DNA of 10,711 nucleotides, taken from Candidatus Falkowiibacteriota bacterium (lineage in GTDB: Bacteria; Patescibacteriota; Patescibacteriia; Patescibacteriales; GWE2-39-37). Location: NCBI GenBank assembly GCA_013335665.1, contig JAAXVE010000019.1, forward strand, positions 1-10,711, in the 5' to 3' direction. The notes beneath the pieces are model-generated. The model was not told the origin of the DNA. It was given only the letters and a program-made list of their open reading frames with translations, and made no database searches. Below, in pieces: positions 1 to 5,497 of the stretch. A program made the position numbers and the translations under genes. Each line of letters starts with the position of its first letter. Position 1 is the first letter of the stretch.

Positions 1-32
1 ACCATCTAGCTTGTAAGATATAAAGAATAAAT

Positions 33-332
33 ATGTATATTAAAAATGTAGGCATTTTACAGCTGAATGACAAGTTTATTCGGTCTGTTATTTTTGTTTT
101 TGGTGCATTGCTTTGCATTGTCGATGCGTTTTTCTTGATTACGGGCATTGATGAGATTTGGCAAAACGGTGTTTTTTGGTTTTTGGGAGCCGGTGTCATG
201 GGGCTTATAGCCTCAATCGGCATTGCTTCAATTCTCATCTCTTTAAGCAAGGAAAAACGCGCTCCAAGGGCATTTCTTTTCAGCTCTTTGGCTTTTTTGA
301 TGGTAATTGTCGTTGCCTTTTTTACTTCTTAA
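33..332 (+). CDS. Small three-helix membrane protein, unknown function
   Basis: This 99-residue protein has three hydrophobic segments, at about residues 18-38, 47-70 and 79-98, and only short charged links (SKEKRAPR at 71-78). It is therefore almost certainly an integral membrane protein. I recognise no family motif and propose no function. The ATG is preceded by an AT-rich stretch with no SD, as for most genes here. The stop is followed 99 bases later by an intrinsic terminator, so the gene appears to end a transcript that began upstream or just inside the left edge. A shorter overlapping frame at 158-364 is best explained as a shadow. I am fairly sure it is a gene, because the protein has a coherent membrane pattern and fills an otherwise empty stretch. 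Confidence 0.7.
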   Translation: MYIKNVGILQLNDKFIRSVIFVFGALLCIVDAFFLITGIDEIWQNGVFWFLGAGVMGLIASIGIASILISLSKEKRAPRAFLFSSLAFLMVIVVAFFTS

Positions 333-362
333 GTTTGAGGTTATTTATTTTAAGTTTTTTTT

Positions 363-398
363 AATTCTTCTTGTTGCGCTAATACTGCATGAAGAATT
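363..398 (+). other. 8-bp inverted repeat in the 3' untranslated region
   Basis: AATTCTTC at 363-370 and GAAGAATT at 391-398 are perfect inverted copies around a 20-base loop. No T-run follows, so this is not a terminator by itself. It could stabilise the 3' end of the upstream transcript, or it could be chance in AT-rich DNA. Confidence 0.25.
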
Positions 399-430
399 GG
401 TAGCTTTCTGTTTTGATACGTGGAGTAATA

Positions 431-463
431 AAAAAATGCACGAATAATTCGTGTGTTTTTTTT
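431..463 (+). terminator. Intrinsic terminator after the first gene
   Basis: CACGAA (439-444) pairs with TTCGTG (448-453) around a TAA loop. The stem extends through two G-U wobbles into A6 (431-436) against T6 (456-461), with two more T's after it. The 3' T-run makes it a Rho-independent terminator on the plus strand. It separates the small membrane protein from the sigma-factor unit. Confidence 0.7.
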
Positions 464-487
464 CATTTATCATTTAATTTTCAAAAC

Positions 488-515
488 TTTCCAAACTTAG
501 AAATAGTGCTAGTAT
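488..515 (+). promoter_or_regulatory. Candidate promoter of the sigma-factor operon
   Basis: TTTCCA (488-493) and TAGTAT (510-515) are 16 bases apart, and a TGC just before the -10 gives an extended -10 (TGNTANNAT-like). Transcription would start near 522, leaving a leader of about 40 bases. A second -10-like TATACT lies at 552-557, immediately before the ATG, and would give a leaderless message. I cannot choose between them from sequence alone. I see no clear autoregulatory ECF-type promoter (GGAAC...GTC). Confidence 0.4.
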
Positions 516-563
516 TGTAGTAGATGCAAGAATAGGCAAGAGAAGTCCGTATATACTTAACAT

Positions 564-1136
564 ATGACTACAATCGAGTGCGATAACTTGAGCGATGAGG
601 AATTGGTTGGCCGGGTTTTGAAGGAAGCAGATTATTTCAAATGCATTGTTGACCGTTATGAGCCGGCTTTACGCCGCTATATTTCCCGATTATCGAACTG
701 CAGCCCGGACGCCATTGACGACATCCTCCAAAATGTTTTTTTGAAGTGTTACCTGAATTTGAATGATTTTAATGTCAATTTGAAATTTTCAAGCTGGCTT
801 TATCGTATCGCTCACAATGAAACCATCAACGAATGGCGCAAGCACAAGAATCGCTTCACCTCGTTTGACGACCAAGACGTTTCCGGATGGCGCGAGTTGG
901 CAGCGGATATAGATTTGGAACAAGAAGTTGAACAGACATTGTTGGCAGAGAAGGTGAAAAAGTCTATGTCTGGCCTAGACCCCAAATACGCCGAAATACT
1001 CCTTTTGCGCTTTTGGGAAGGGTATGATTACCAGGAAATCAGCGACATCGTCAAGAAGCCCGTCGGTACGGTCGCAAGCCTTATCAACCGAGCAAAAGCT
1101 CAGTTGAAGAAGGAGATCAAGAAATCAAAAATATGA
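564..1136 (+). CDS. RNA polymerase sigma factor, sigma-70 family, ECF-like
   Basis: This 190-residue protein has the two-domain build of an ECF (group 4) sigma factor, which directs core RNA polymerase to a dedicated promoter set. Region 2 spans about residues 25-95. It includes the 'DAIDDILQNVFLKCY' helix that binds the core clamp and the 'FSSWLYRIAHNETINEWRKHK' segment that recognises the -10 element. An acidic linker (about 100-125) leads to region 4 at about 128-185. Its helix-turn-helix (YDYQEISDIVKKPVGTVASL, 155-174) would read the -35 element. Length and order fit the family. The basic C-terminal tail is ordinary. No SD precedes the ATG. The stop overlaps the next start by 4 bases (ATGA), so the two products are probably made together. 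This is the usual arrangement for an ECF sigma and its membrane regulator. Confidence 0.93.
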   Translation: MTTIECDNLSDEELVGRVLKEADYFKCIVDRYEPALRRYISRLSNCSPDAIDDILQNVFLKCYLNLNDFNVNLKFSSWLYRIAHNETINEWRKHKNRFTSFDDQDVSGWRELAADIDLEQEVEQTLLAEKVKKSMSGLDPKYAEILLLRFWEGYDYQEISDIVKKPVGTVASLINRAKAQLKKEIKKSKI

Positions 1137-1873
1137 ACAATATCAGCACGCGCGTCCTTGCGCAAATAAAAGAGAAAGATCTGAAGCCGAAATCGAAGCT
1201 GGTATTCGCTGTGCGCAACTATTTGGCGTGGACGGCATTGGTCCTAGTGGTTATCTCCGCAGGATTTGCTAGCGGAGTTGCTTTTGTCTGGCTTAGCGAT
1301 GATTTTTCTCCGCAACGACTTGATTCTTTGCCGCACATATTTGAAGTTATTCCTTCTTTTTGGCTGGTCTTGATGGTCTTGCTTCTATTAATAGCCTTGA
1401 TTGAGTACAGACAAACTAAGTTGGGATACCGCCGCAGCCATCTTATTTCCGGTTTGGTAATCGTCGGTACGGGCGTGGTTATAGGTTCGATTTTTATTTA
1501 TTCAGGCATTATCGATTTGGTTGAGCAAAATATGGCGGTGTTGCCTTATGTCCGAGAGATGCAGGAGAGACGCATCCAGCAATGGCACAGGCCGGCAGTA
1601 GGCTTGCTGGCTGGCAAAATCATCAACGTGCAGGCCCCAGAGGTTTTTTCACTTAAAGACGTTTCGGGCATGATTTGGCAGGTGACCGTAGGGACGACAA
1701 CTCTAGTTTGGCAACGCAATCTTAGGCCTGAACGTGATTTAGACGTTAAAATAATCGGCCAAGCTGTTGGCGAGGGTGCGTTCGTTGCTACCGAAATTCG
1801 GCCAGGTTCGCGTGGCTGCGCAAATCAGCAAATGGACCATGTCCCAAGCCCATGCAATAAAATTTTACATTGA
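1133..1873 (+). CDS. Three-helix membrane protein, candidate anti-sigma or sensor partner
   Basis: The protein has 246 residues. A basic N-terminal segment of about 28 residues precedes membrane helices at about 30-54, 74-91 and 104-128. A C-terminal domain of roughly 115 residues follows, with a beta-rich core at about 156-224 (alternating hydrophobics in GLLAGKIINVQ and WQVTVGTTTLVW) resembling small OB-like or DUF5666-type folds. With the N-terminus inside, three helices put this domain outside the cell. Two cysteines (229, 241) could form a disulfide there. The start overlaps the sigma-factor stop (ATGA), and an AAGGAGATC about 15 bases upstream may help reinitiation. The context suggests that it restrains or tunes the sigma factor. 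However, the cytoplasmic part is short and I see no zinc-type (ZAS) anti-sigma motif, so the function is inferred from position only. Confidence 0.8.
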   Translation: MNNISTRVLAQIKEKDLKPKSKLVFAVRNYLAWTALVLVVISAGFASGVAFVWLSDDFSPQRLDSLPHIFEVIPSFWLVLMVLLLLIALIEYRQTKLGYRRSHLISGLVIVGTGVVIGSIFIYSGIIDLVEQNMAVLPYVREMQERRIQQWHRPAVGLLAGKIINVQAPEVFSLKDVSGMIWQVTVGTTTLVWQRNLRPERDLDVKIIGQAVGEGAFVATEIRPGSRGCANQQMDHVPSPCNKILH

Positions 1874-1990
1874 TGCGTATATAAAAAAGAAGGGTATTCA
1901 CAGCAGGTTAAACGCTAGTTTGGCGAAATTTTGGGAAAATAGAATGATTACCCATCGCGTTGTTTGACGGGTTAGTTGGTTAATATAGGT

Positions 1991-2018
1991 CCTGTTTGCT
2001 CGTAGTCTGGCAGACAGG
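1991..2018 (+). other. 9-bp hairpin
   Basis: CCTGTTTGC (1991-1999) pairs with GCAGACAGG (2010-2018), with one G-U wobble and a 10-base loop. No T-run follows. It is the first of several consecutive structures and may be part of a structured RNA. Confidence 0.45.
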
Positions 2019-2030
2019 ATGGCTAATTCG

Positions 2031-2076
2031 TTAAAGAGTCTCTTTAAAAACACCCCCCCCTATTTTTAAAGAGACT
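2031..2076 (+). repeat. Three-arm alternating inverted repeat with a C8 loop
   Basis: TTAAAGAG occurs at 2031-2038 and 2066-2073, and its complement CTCTTTAA at 2040-2047. The middle arm can therefore pair either with the left arm (8 bp, 1-base spacer, effectively a near-palindrome) or with the right arm. The right pairing is longer: 14 perfect base pairs, 2037-2050 with 2063-2076, closing the loop CACCCCCCCCTA. The two pairings exclude each other, the geometry of an RNA switch or attenuator. It may equally be a remnant of a palindromic element. Confidence 0.5.
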
Positions 2077-2083
2077 TAGCAAC

Positions 2084-2122
2084 AATAAAAAAACGGCACA
2101 GGCATGGTGCCGTTTTTTTATT
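2084..2122 (+). terminator. Strong bidirectional intrinsic terminator
   Basis: Sixteen perfect base pairs join 2084-2099 and 2107-2122 around the loop AGGCATG. The GC core is CGGCAC/GTGCCG, flanked by A7 on the left and T7 on the right. It can end transcription on either strand and closes the sigma-factor unit and the hairpin region behind it. Confidence 0.88.
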
Positions 2123-2246
2123 GAATGAAAATCACAGCATTCAAGCAAGAAACAGTGAAGCCGCGACTGTTTAAAAAAGTTCATGCCTAATGGTTCTAAA
2201 AGGCGCGCAATTATTTTAATTATTTTTTGTGCTTTGTTTTGAAAAA

Positions 2247-2255
2247 TGGTATACT
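2247..2255 (+). promoter_or_regulatory. Extended -10 promoter
   Basis: TGGTATACT matches the extended -10 consensus TGNTATAAT at eight of nine fixed or free positions. The -35 position 17 bases upstream holds only TTGTGC, which is weak, as expected when an extended -10 is used. Transcription from about 2262 gives a leader of about 19 bases to the ATG at 2281. Confidence 0.65.
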
Positions 2256-2280
2256 TTAAAAGAACATAACAAACAAAAAT

Positions 2281-2511
2281 ATGGTACACTTTTTCAAAAA
2301 ATTACGTAGAAAATTAGACAATATGGCCTGGACCCTGGCTTCGACCGGCGTAATGATGATTCTCTTAGCCGTACTCGTAGTCTTCTTTAATTTTTGGGCC
2401 AGACTGGTTTTCGGGGTATTGATAGTTGTATTGGCCAGCGTGTTTTTCTACCTGGCAGAAAAGTTCTGGTGGTTGCGCAAAGAGTTGGACAAGTTGTTTA
2501 AGTTGAAATAG
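2281..2511 (+). CDS. Small two-helix membrane protein, unknown function
   Basis: This 76-residue protein has a basic amphipathic N-terminus (FFKKLRRKLDN), two hydrophobic segments at about 17-36 and 39-58, and a basic, tryptophan-containing tail (KFWWLRKELDKLFKLK). The positive ends and hairpin membrane topology suggest both termini face the cytoplasm. I recognise no family. It is the first gene after the extended -10 promoter at 2247-2255. It has no SD and is followed 51 bases later by the lipoprotein gene, with no terminator between, so the two are probably co-transcribed. Size and composition resemble small membrane-shaping or stress proteins, but nothing specific supports such a role. Confidence 0.72.
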   Translation: MVHFFKKLRRKLDNMAWTLASTGVMMILLAVLVVFFNFWARLVFGVLIVVLASVFFYLAEKFWWLRKELDKLFKLK

Positions 2512-2562
2512 ACGCTTTACAAAATTATTATTTCTGATTAAGATGGAAGGCGAGTTTTAATT

Positions 2563-3042
2563 ATGAAAGAACGACACATGACAAAAAAACAGTTTATCGC
2601 CGCTATAATGTTATTGTTTTTGCCAGTAATCCTTAGCGGATGTCTGCGTAAAGAAGCACCAGTTAGCCAGGACCAACAGGTTAAAGGCGAATACACTTAC
2701 ACTGCCAAGGATTTAGGTTTTGGATTAACATTGCCGGAAACTTTCCAATATTATCAGACTCAGCGTAAAAATTTGGGCGATCATACCGATTTGGAAATTT
2801 ATGTTCCAACAAGCGACACCTCTTATGAACAGCTTGTCCCAGGATATGCCAGAGTTATCATTGTCCGCGTCGCGGATAAGAATCTAGATTATAAAGATGC
2901 AGGCAGATTTCAATTGGTTGGGGAAAACGATAAGAGCAAGTTCTGGATTGAATTTTGGAAGACCCCTTCAAAGGATTGGACAGACCGTTGGTCAGAGGTC
3001 GTCAAAAAACAGATAATTGATTCGTTTAAAAAAATTAGTTAG
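2563..3042 (+). CDS. Predicted lipoprotein, unknown function
   Basis: The protein has 159 residues. The N-terminus is a lipoprotein signal: basic residues, a hydrophobic core (FIAAIMLLFLPVIL) and the lipobox L-S-G-C with the modified cysteine at residue 27. After Lgt and signal peptidase II action, about 133 residues would sit on the outer face of the membrane. The mature part begins with a charged, flexible stretch. It then has a compact domain from about residue 45 (YTAKDLGFGLTLPETFQYYQ) with many aromatic residues and ends in a short amphipathic helix. There are no other cysteines. ATG at 2578 (residue 6) is an equally plausible start and leaves the lipobox intact; neither has a well-spaced SD. 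I do not recognise the folded domain. It appears to be the second gene of an operon, and its terminator overlaps the stop codon. Confidence 0.85.
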   Translation: MKERHMTKKQFIAAIMLLFLPVILSGCLRKEAPVSQDQQVKGEYTYTAKDLGFGLTLPETFQYYQTQRKNLGDHTDLEIYVPTSDTSYEQLVPGYARVIIVRVADKNLDYKDAGRFQLVGENDKSKFWIEFWKTPSKDWTDRWSEVVKKQIIDSFKKIS

Positions 3043-3060
3043 CAATAACTAATTTTTTTT
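3028..3060 (+). terminator. Intrinsic terminator overlapping the lipoprotein stop codon
   Basis: The 14-bp stem 3028-3041 / 3046-3059 (AAAAAAATTAGTTA and its complement) encloses the loop GCAA and ends in eight T's. The 5' arm lies inside the last codons and the TAG stop (3040-3042) of the lipoprotein gene. Terminating ribosomes would therefore sit on part of the hairpin. Confidence 0.8.
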
Positions 3061-3124
3061 ATGTCCAAATGCGTATGAACTGATGGGCAGACACTAGTCG
3101 ACTTGCCAAAGCAAACCGCTTAGT

Positions 3125-3155
3125 GCCTGCCTGTAAAAACAGGCGAACAACAGGC
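3125..3155 (+). promoter_or_regulatory. Leader with alternative GCCTG/CAGGC pairings
   Basis: GCCTG occurs at 3125-3129 and 3129-3133, and CAGGC at 3140-3144 and 3151-3155. The inner pair forms GCCTG-TAAAAA-CAGGC; the outer pair gives a larger hairpin followed by CCTTTT, a weak terminator-like tail. It sits about 40-70 bases upstream of the gene at 3193 and could control its expression. I find no convincing promoter in 3061-3124. Confidence 0.35.
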
Positions 3156-3192
3156 CCTTTTAACACCACAGCCCCTAGAGAGGAGAAGCGCC

Positions 3193-3645
3193 ATGAACAG
3201 AACGATTTGCGGAGTCAATGAAATGAAACAAGCATTTCCCGGCTTCAAGCCTGCTTCAGACCTGGCTTACATTCCACTGATTCAAGCCGTGAAAGACATG
3301 TTTTTTGAACAATGCTTCAGGCAAAAACCAGAATCAAAAAGTCTTGGCTACGAAGCAGGAAGTCATGTCGAGGCATGTGATCTGTCGCCCCTCGGCGTCG
3401 GAAACGTTAAGATGCTGGTCAGGTGCGATGATCTGGAGATGCGTTATCTTAATCCGCTGTACATGGCCAGGGAATTGCAATTGAGCGGCAACACCAATGA
3501 CACGCTCAACCTGGCTACACGTTTCTGCGCGTTTTTGAAGACATGCGATTTTGAAGAAATCCGTGAGCGCGCCTGCCAGCTGATTAAAAACGCTGGCAAT
3601 CATTACATCCTGATCGACGTCAGGCGTTATTTCTCCGAAGCTTAA
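3193..3645 (+). CDS. Soluble cysteine-rich protein, unknown function
   Basis: This 150-residue protein has no signal peptide or membrane helix and is probably cytoplasmic. It contains seven cysteines (6, 41, 62, 78, 112, 118, 128). They are not arranged in a CxxC zinc or iron-sulfur pattern. The protein looks mixed alpha/beta, with a helical C-terminal third (TLNLATRFCAFLKTCDFEEIRERACQLIKNA is mostly amphipathic) and a short beta strand near the end (HYILIDVRR). I recognise no family. Unlike most genes here it has a classical SD, AGGAG at 3181-3185, 7 bases before the ATG. It forms a separate unit with its own hairpin leader and a GC-rich terminator just after the stop. It is also richer in G+C than its neighbours by eye. 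This may mean a well-translated, regulated gene or one of different origin. Confidence 0.8.
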   Translation: MNRTICGVNEMKQAFPGFKPASDLAYIPLIQAVKDMFFEQCFRQKPESKSLGYEAGSHVEACDLSPLGVGNVKMLVRCDDLEMRYLNPLYMARELQLSGNTNDTLNLATRFCAFLKTCDFEEIRERACQLIKNAGNHYILIDVRRYFSEA

Positions 3646-3653
3646 GCTGTGCC

Positions 3654-3681
3654 GGCCGGTTCGCAGGAACCGGCCTTTTTT
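3654..3681 (+). terminator. GC-rich intrinsic terminator
   Basis: GGCCGGTTC (3654-3662) and GAACCGGCC (3667-3675) form a perfect 9-bp stem with the tetraloop GCAG, followed directly by six T's. It lies 8 bases after the stop of the cysteine-rich gene and just before the next promoter. Confidence 0.92.
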
Positions 3682-3682
3682 A

Positions 3683-3711
3683 TTGATTTTATGCTGGATT
3701 TGTGTTAGAAT
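3683..3711 (+). promoter_or_regulatory. Strong sigma-70-type promoter with extended -10
   Basis: TTGATT (3683-3688), an exact 17-base spacer and TAGAAT (3706-3711) form a near-consensus housekeeping promoter. A TG at 3703-3704 adds an extended -10 (TGTTAGAAT). It starts immediately after the upstream terminator's T-run. The predicted start point near 3718 lies about 19 bases before the ATG at 3737, or about 58 before the alternative TTG at 3776. It may drive the whole run of genes to 10331. Confidence 0.75.
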
Positions 3712-3736
3712 ATAAAAAATAAGACTAGATTTTTCT

Positions 3737-5386
3737 ATGGTCAACCCAATGATAACGAAGAAGGAGGAGAAGCGATTGACGGTTAATGACGACATTAAGA
3801 AGCTCTTCCAGGAGATTTACGCTCAACAGAACAAGCCAAACAAGGAGACAGATGAGCCGAAAATAAGGGTTTCGGACATCATTTCCAAGATGGCTTTTTA
3901 TTATGAGAAGATTCGCAATTCGGTTGACGACAAGGAAGAGCACCTTCTGCACAAGAATGCCATCGACCGCATCATTCGGCGCCAAGTGTCGATTGAGCAG
4001 TCGCGAAATGGTAATGAGATTGCCAGTCATCTTTTGACCGAAATGATCCGTGGCGGTTATCTGCCTAACAACAAACTTCCTGAAACCAAAATAGGGGAAG
4101 TGGGAGCGATCATTAACAAGTATATTGCCTTAAAAAAGCTGTCAGCGCCCTCTCTTGAGCCGCTCCCCTATGAAGAGCGCAAGGAGATCAATCGTTGGTT
4201 CATCGGCTTGGCAGCTTGCGAAATTGAAGAGAAGTTAAAAGGGGACCCTATTACAAAATTGGCTATAAACATTCTCTATACAACACTGGAAAAGAATATC
4301 CTTTTTCCAGACGATTCTCCATATATCAAGGACAAGGACATCCAGATTTTTTCCGGCATCTACAAAAGTTATCTCAAGGCTGATCGTGATATGACCAGTT
4401 ATGTCCTGTTCAAATATTATGTCGCTGACTGGCAGAATCCTGACCAGGCTTCTTTGGAAAAGCTGGCAAGGAATATTGTTGGTTTGCATAAGGCCATTTC
4501 ATACCAGCTTGACCATCCGCTTTCTCCGCAGCTAGCACGTGTCATTGATCGTTATGCCGTATATTTCAGCATATTGAGCGAAGTGATAAGCGATAACCCA
4601 GTAGCGGTTTACGATGATTTTAAGAAAGATCCCAAGGCTTTCCCTCGTAACATCAAAAGTATTTGCGGCAAGCGTTATAAAAAGACCCGTTCCAAGTTGT
4701 GGCGTGCGGCTTTCCGCAGTATTATTTACCTTTTCTGCACCAAGATGGTTTTGGTGTTCATCTTGGAAGTGCCTGTTTCAAAGCTTTTGAGCGAGCCAGT
4801 CAGCTATTCGGCGCTTGCGATCAATGTCTCAATGCCCCCGCTGCTCTTGTTTCTGATTGTACTGTTTACCGGCTTGCCTGGCGAAGCCAATACTGCCAAG
4901 ATAGTCAATGGAGTAGAAGAACTGACCTTTGTTGAAAAATCACGTCAAGAGCCGATACGCTTGCGACAGCCGATCAAACGTAGCGGTTTTCGCAATAGCT
5001 TTTTCAATGTTTTGTACGGTATTACTTTCTTTATTTCTTTCGGTGGTGTCGTCTATCTGCTCCATCAGATCAAATTCAACTTTGTTAGTATTACCATCTT
5101 CCTTTTCTTCCTAGCCTTGATCAGCTTTTTCAGCATCCGCATCCGCAAACGCGTCCGCGAGTTAATGGTGGTGGATGCCAAAGAAAATATTTTCGGCTTC
5201 TTCACTGATTTTTTCTACATCCCGATCATCGCTGTTGGCAAATGGTTGTCTGTCCGTTTTTCCAAGATCAACGTCTTTGTCTTTGTTTTGGATTTCATCA
5301 TTGAAGCCCCATTCAAGGTCTTTGTAGAGATCGCTGAAGAGTGGAGCAAGTACGTGAAGGAGCGTAAGGAGGATATTTCTCAATAG
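3737..5386 (+). CDS. Large membrane protein with cytoplasmic helical N-terminal region, unknown function
   Basis: The protein has up to 549 residues. Residues 1 to about 320 are soluble, strongly helical and charged. Membrane helices follow at about 326-345, 362-380, 424-443 and 449-467. A basic link (FSIRIRKRVREL) then leads to a long hydrophobic/amphipathic stretch at about 485-530 and a charged tail. I recognise no catalytic motif. The large N-terminal part probably lies in the cytoplasm. Start choice is open. ATG 3737 suits the promoter's short leader. However, AAGGAGG (3761-3767) lies 8 bases before an in-frame TTG (3776), which would give 536 residues and is the best ribosome-binding site in the window. 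If ATG is used, that SD is internal coding sequence (KKEEKR). Homologues may well be shared among related genomes, but I cannot name a family. Confidence 0.88.
   Translation: MVNPMITKKEEKRLTVNDDIKKLFQEIYAQQNKPNKETDEPKIRVSDIISKMAFYYEKIRNSVDDKEEHLLHKNAIDRIIRRQVSIEQSRNGNEIASHLLTEMIRGGYLPNNKLPETKIGEVGAIINKYIALKKLSAPSLEPLPYEERKEINRWFIGLAACEIEEKLKGDPITKLAINILYTTLEKNILFPDDSPYIKDKDIQIFSGIYKSYLKADRDMTSYVLFKYYVADWQNPDQASLEKLARNIVGLHKAISYQLDHPLSPQLARVIDRYAVYFSILSEVISDNPVAVYDDFKKDPKAFPRNIKSICGKRYKKTRSKLWRAAFRSIIYLFCTKMVLVFILEVPVSKLLSEPVSYSALAINVSMPPLLLFLIVLFTGLPGEANTAKIVNGVEELTFVEKSRQEPIRLRQPIKRSGFRNSFFNVLYGITFFISFGGVVYLLHQIKFNFVSITIFLFFLALISFFSIRIRKRVRELMVVDAKENIFGFFTDFFYIPIIAVGKWLSVRFSKINVFVFVLDFIIEAPFKVFVEIAEEWSKYVKERKEDISQ
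3761..3778 (+). promoter_or_regulatory. Strong SD with alternative TTG start
   Basis: AAGGAGG at 3761-3767 sits 8 bases before TTG 3776-3778, in frame with the 549-residue gene. An optimal SD before a weak start codon, downstream of a possible SD-less ATG (3737), could mark the true start or a second, shorter product. Confidence 0.45.
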
Positions 5387-5480
5387 AATTTTGAATGATA
5401 AATTTTGAATTTCGAATCTATGATCTAATTTATAAATTCGAAATTAAATCATTAGAACTTGTTTCGAAATTCGAATTTTT
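5387..5480. repeat. AT-rich intergenic repeats built on TTCGAA
   Basis: AATTTTGAAT occurs at 5387-5396 and again at 5401-5410. The motif TTCGAA appears four times, at 5411, 5437, 5463 and 5471, within longer matches such as AATTTCGAAT (5408-5417) and its complement ATTCGAAATT (5436-5445). Several mutually exclusive hairpins are possible, but none ends in a clean terminator. The cluster fills the gap before rsmI and looks like a short interspersed repeat or decayed palindrome. Confidence 0.5.
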
Positions 5481-5497
5481 AAATTAAAAATTATTAG

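Larger units (their letters stand above)
1874..2280. other. 407-base intergenic region rich in hairpins
   Basis: I find no convincing gene here. From left to right it holds unstructured AT-rich sequence to about 1990, a hairpin (1991-2018), a three-arm alternating inverted repeat (2031-2076), a strong terminator (2084-2122), a 7-bp hairpin (AAACAGT 2150-2156, ACTGTTT 2166-2172, loop of 9) and an AT-rich promoter (2247-2255). The dense run of structures at 1991-2122 may be a regulated 3' end or a small RNA with its own terminator. A minus-strand open frame at 2044-2289 is low-complexity and runs across the terminator, so I do not call it. Confidence 0.6.

Noticed and set aside
1767..1967. A 66-codon plus-strand frame overlapping the end of the sigma partner gene
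   Set aside because: It overlaps a better-supported gene by 107 bases in another frame, has no SD and a composition like shadow translation.
1974..2040. A tRNA-like D-arm sequence (GTTAGTTGGTTAAT)
   Set aside because: No T-arm (GTTCRA), acceptor stem or anticodon arm of proper length follows. The hairpins present do not fold as a cloverleaf.
2044..2289. An 81-codon minus-strand frame in the hairpin-rich gap
   Set aside because: It runs through the inverted repeat and a two-way terminator, so it is low-complexity and unlikely to be transcribed as a gene.
3334..3795. A 153-codon minus-strand frame opposite the cysteine-rich gene
   Set aside because: It crosses the GC-rich terminator and the strong promoter and overlaps two supported plus-strand genes.
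5387..5480. A CRISPR-like array
   Set aside because: The repeated units are about 10 bases, AT-rich and partly inverted, with no regular spacers.
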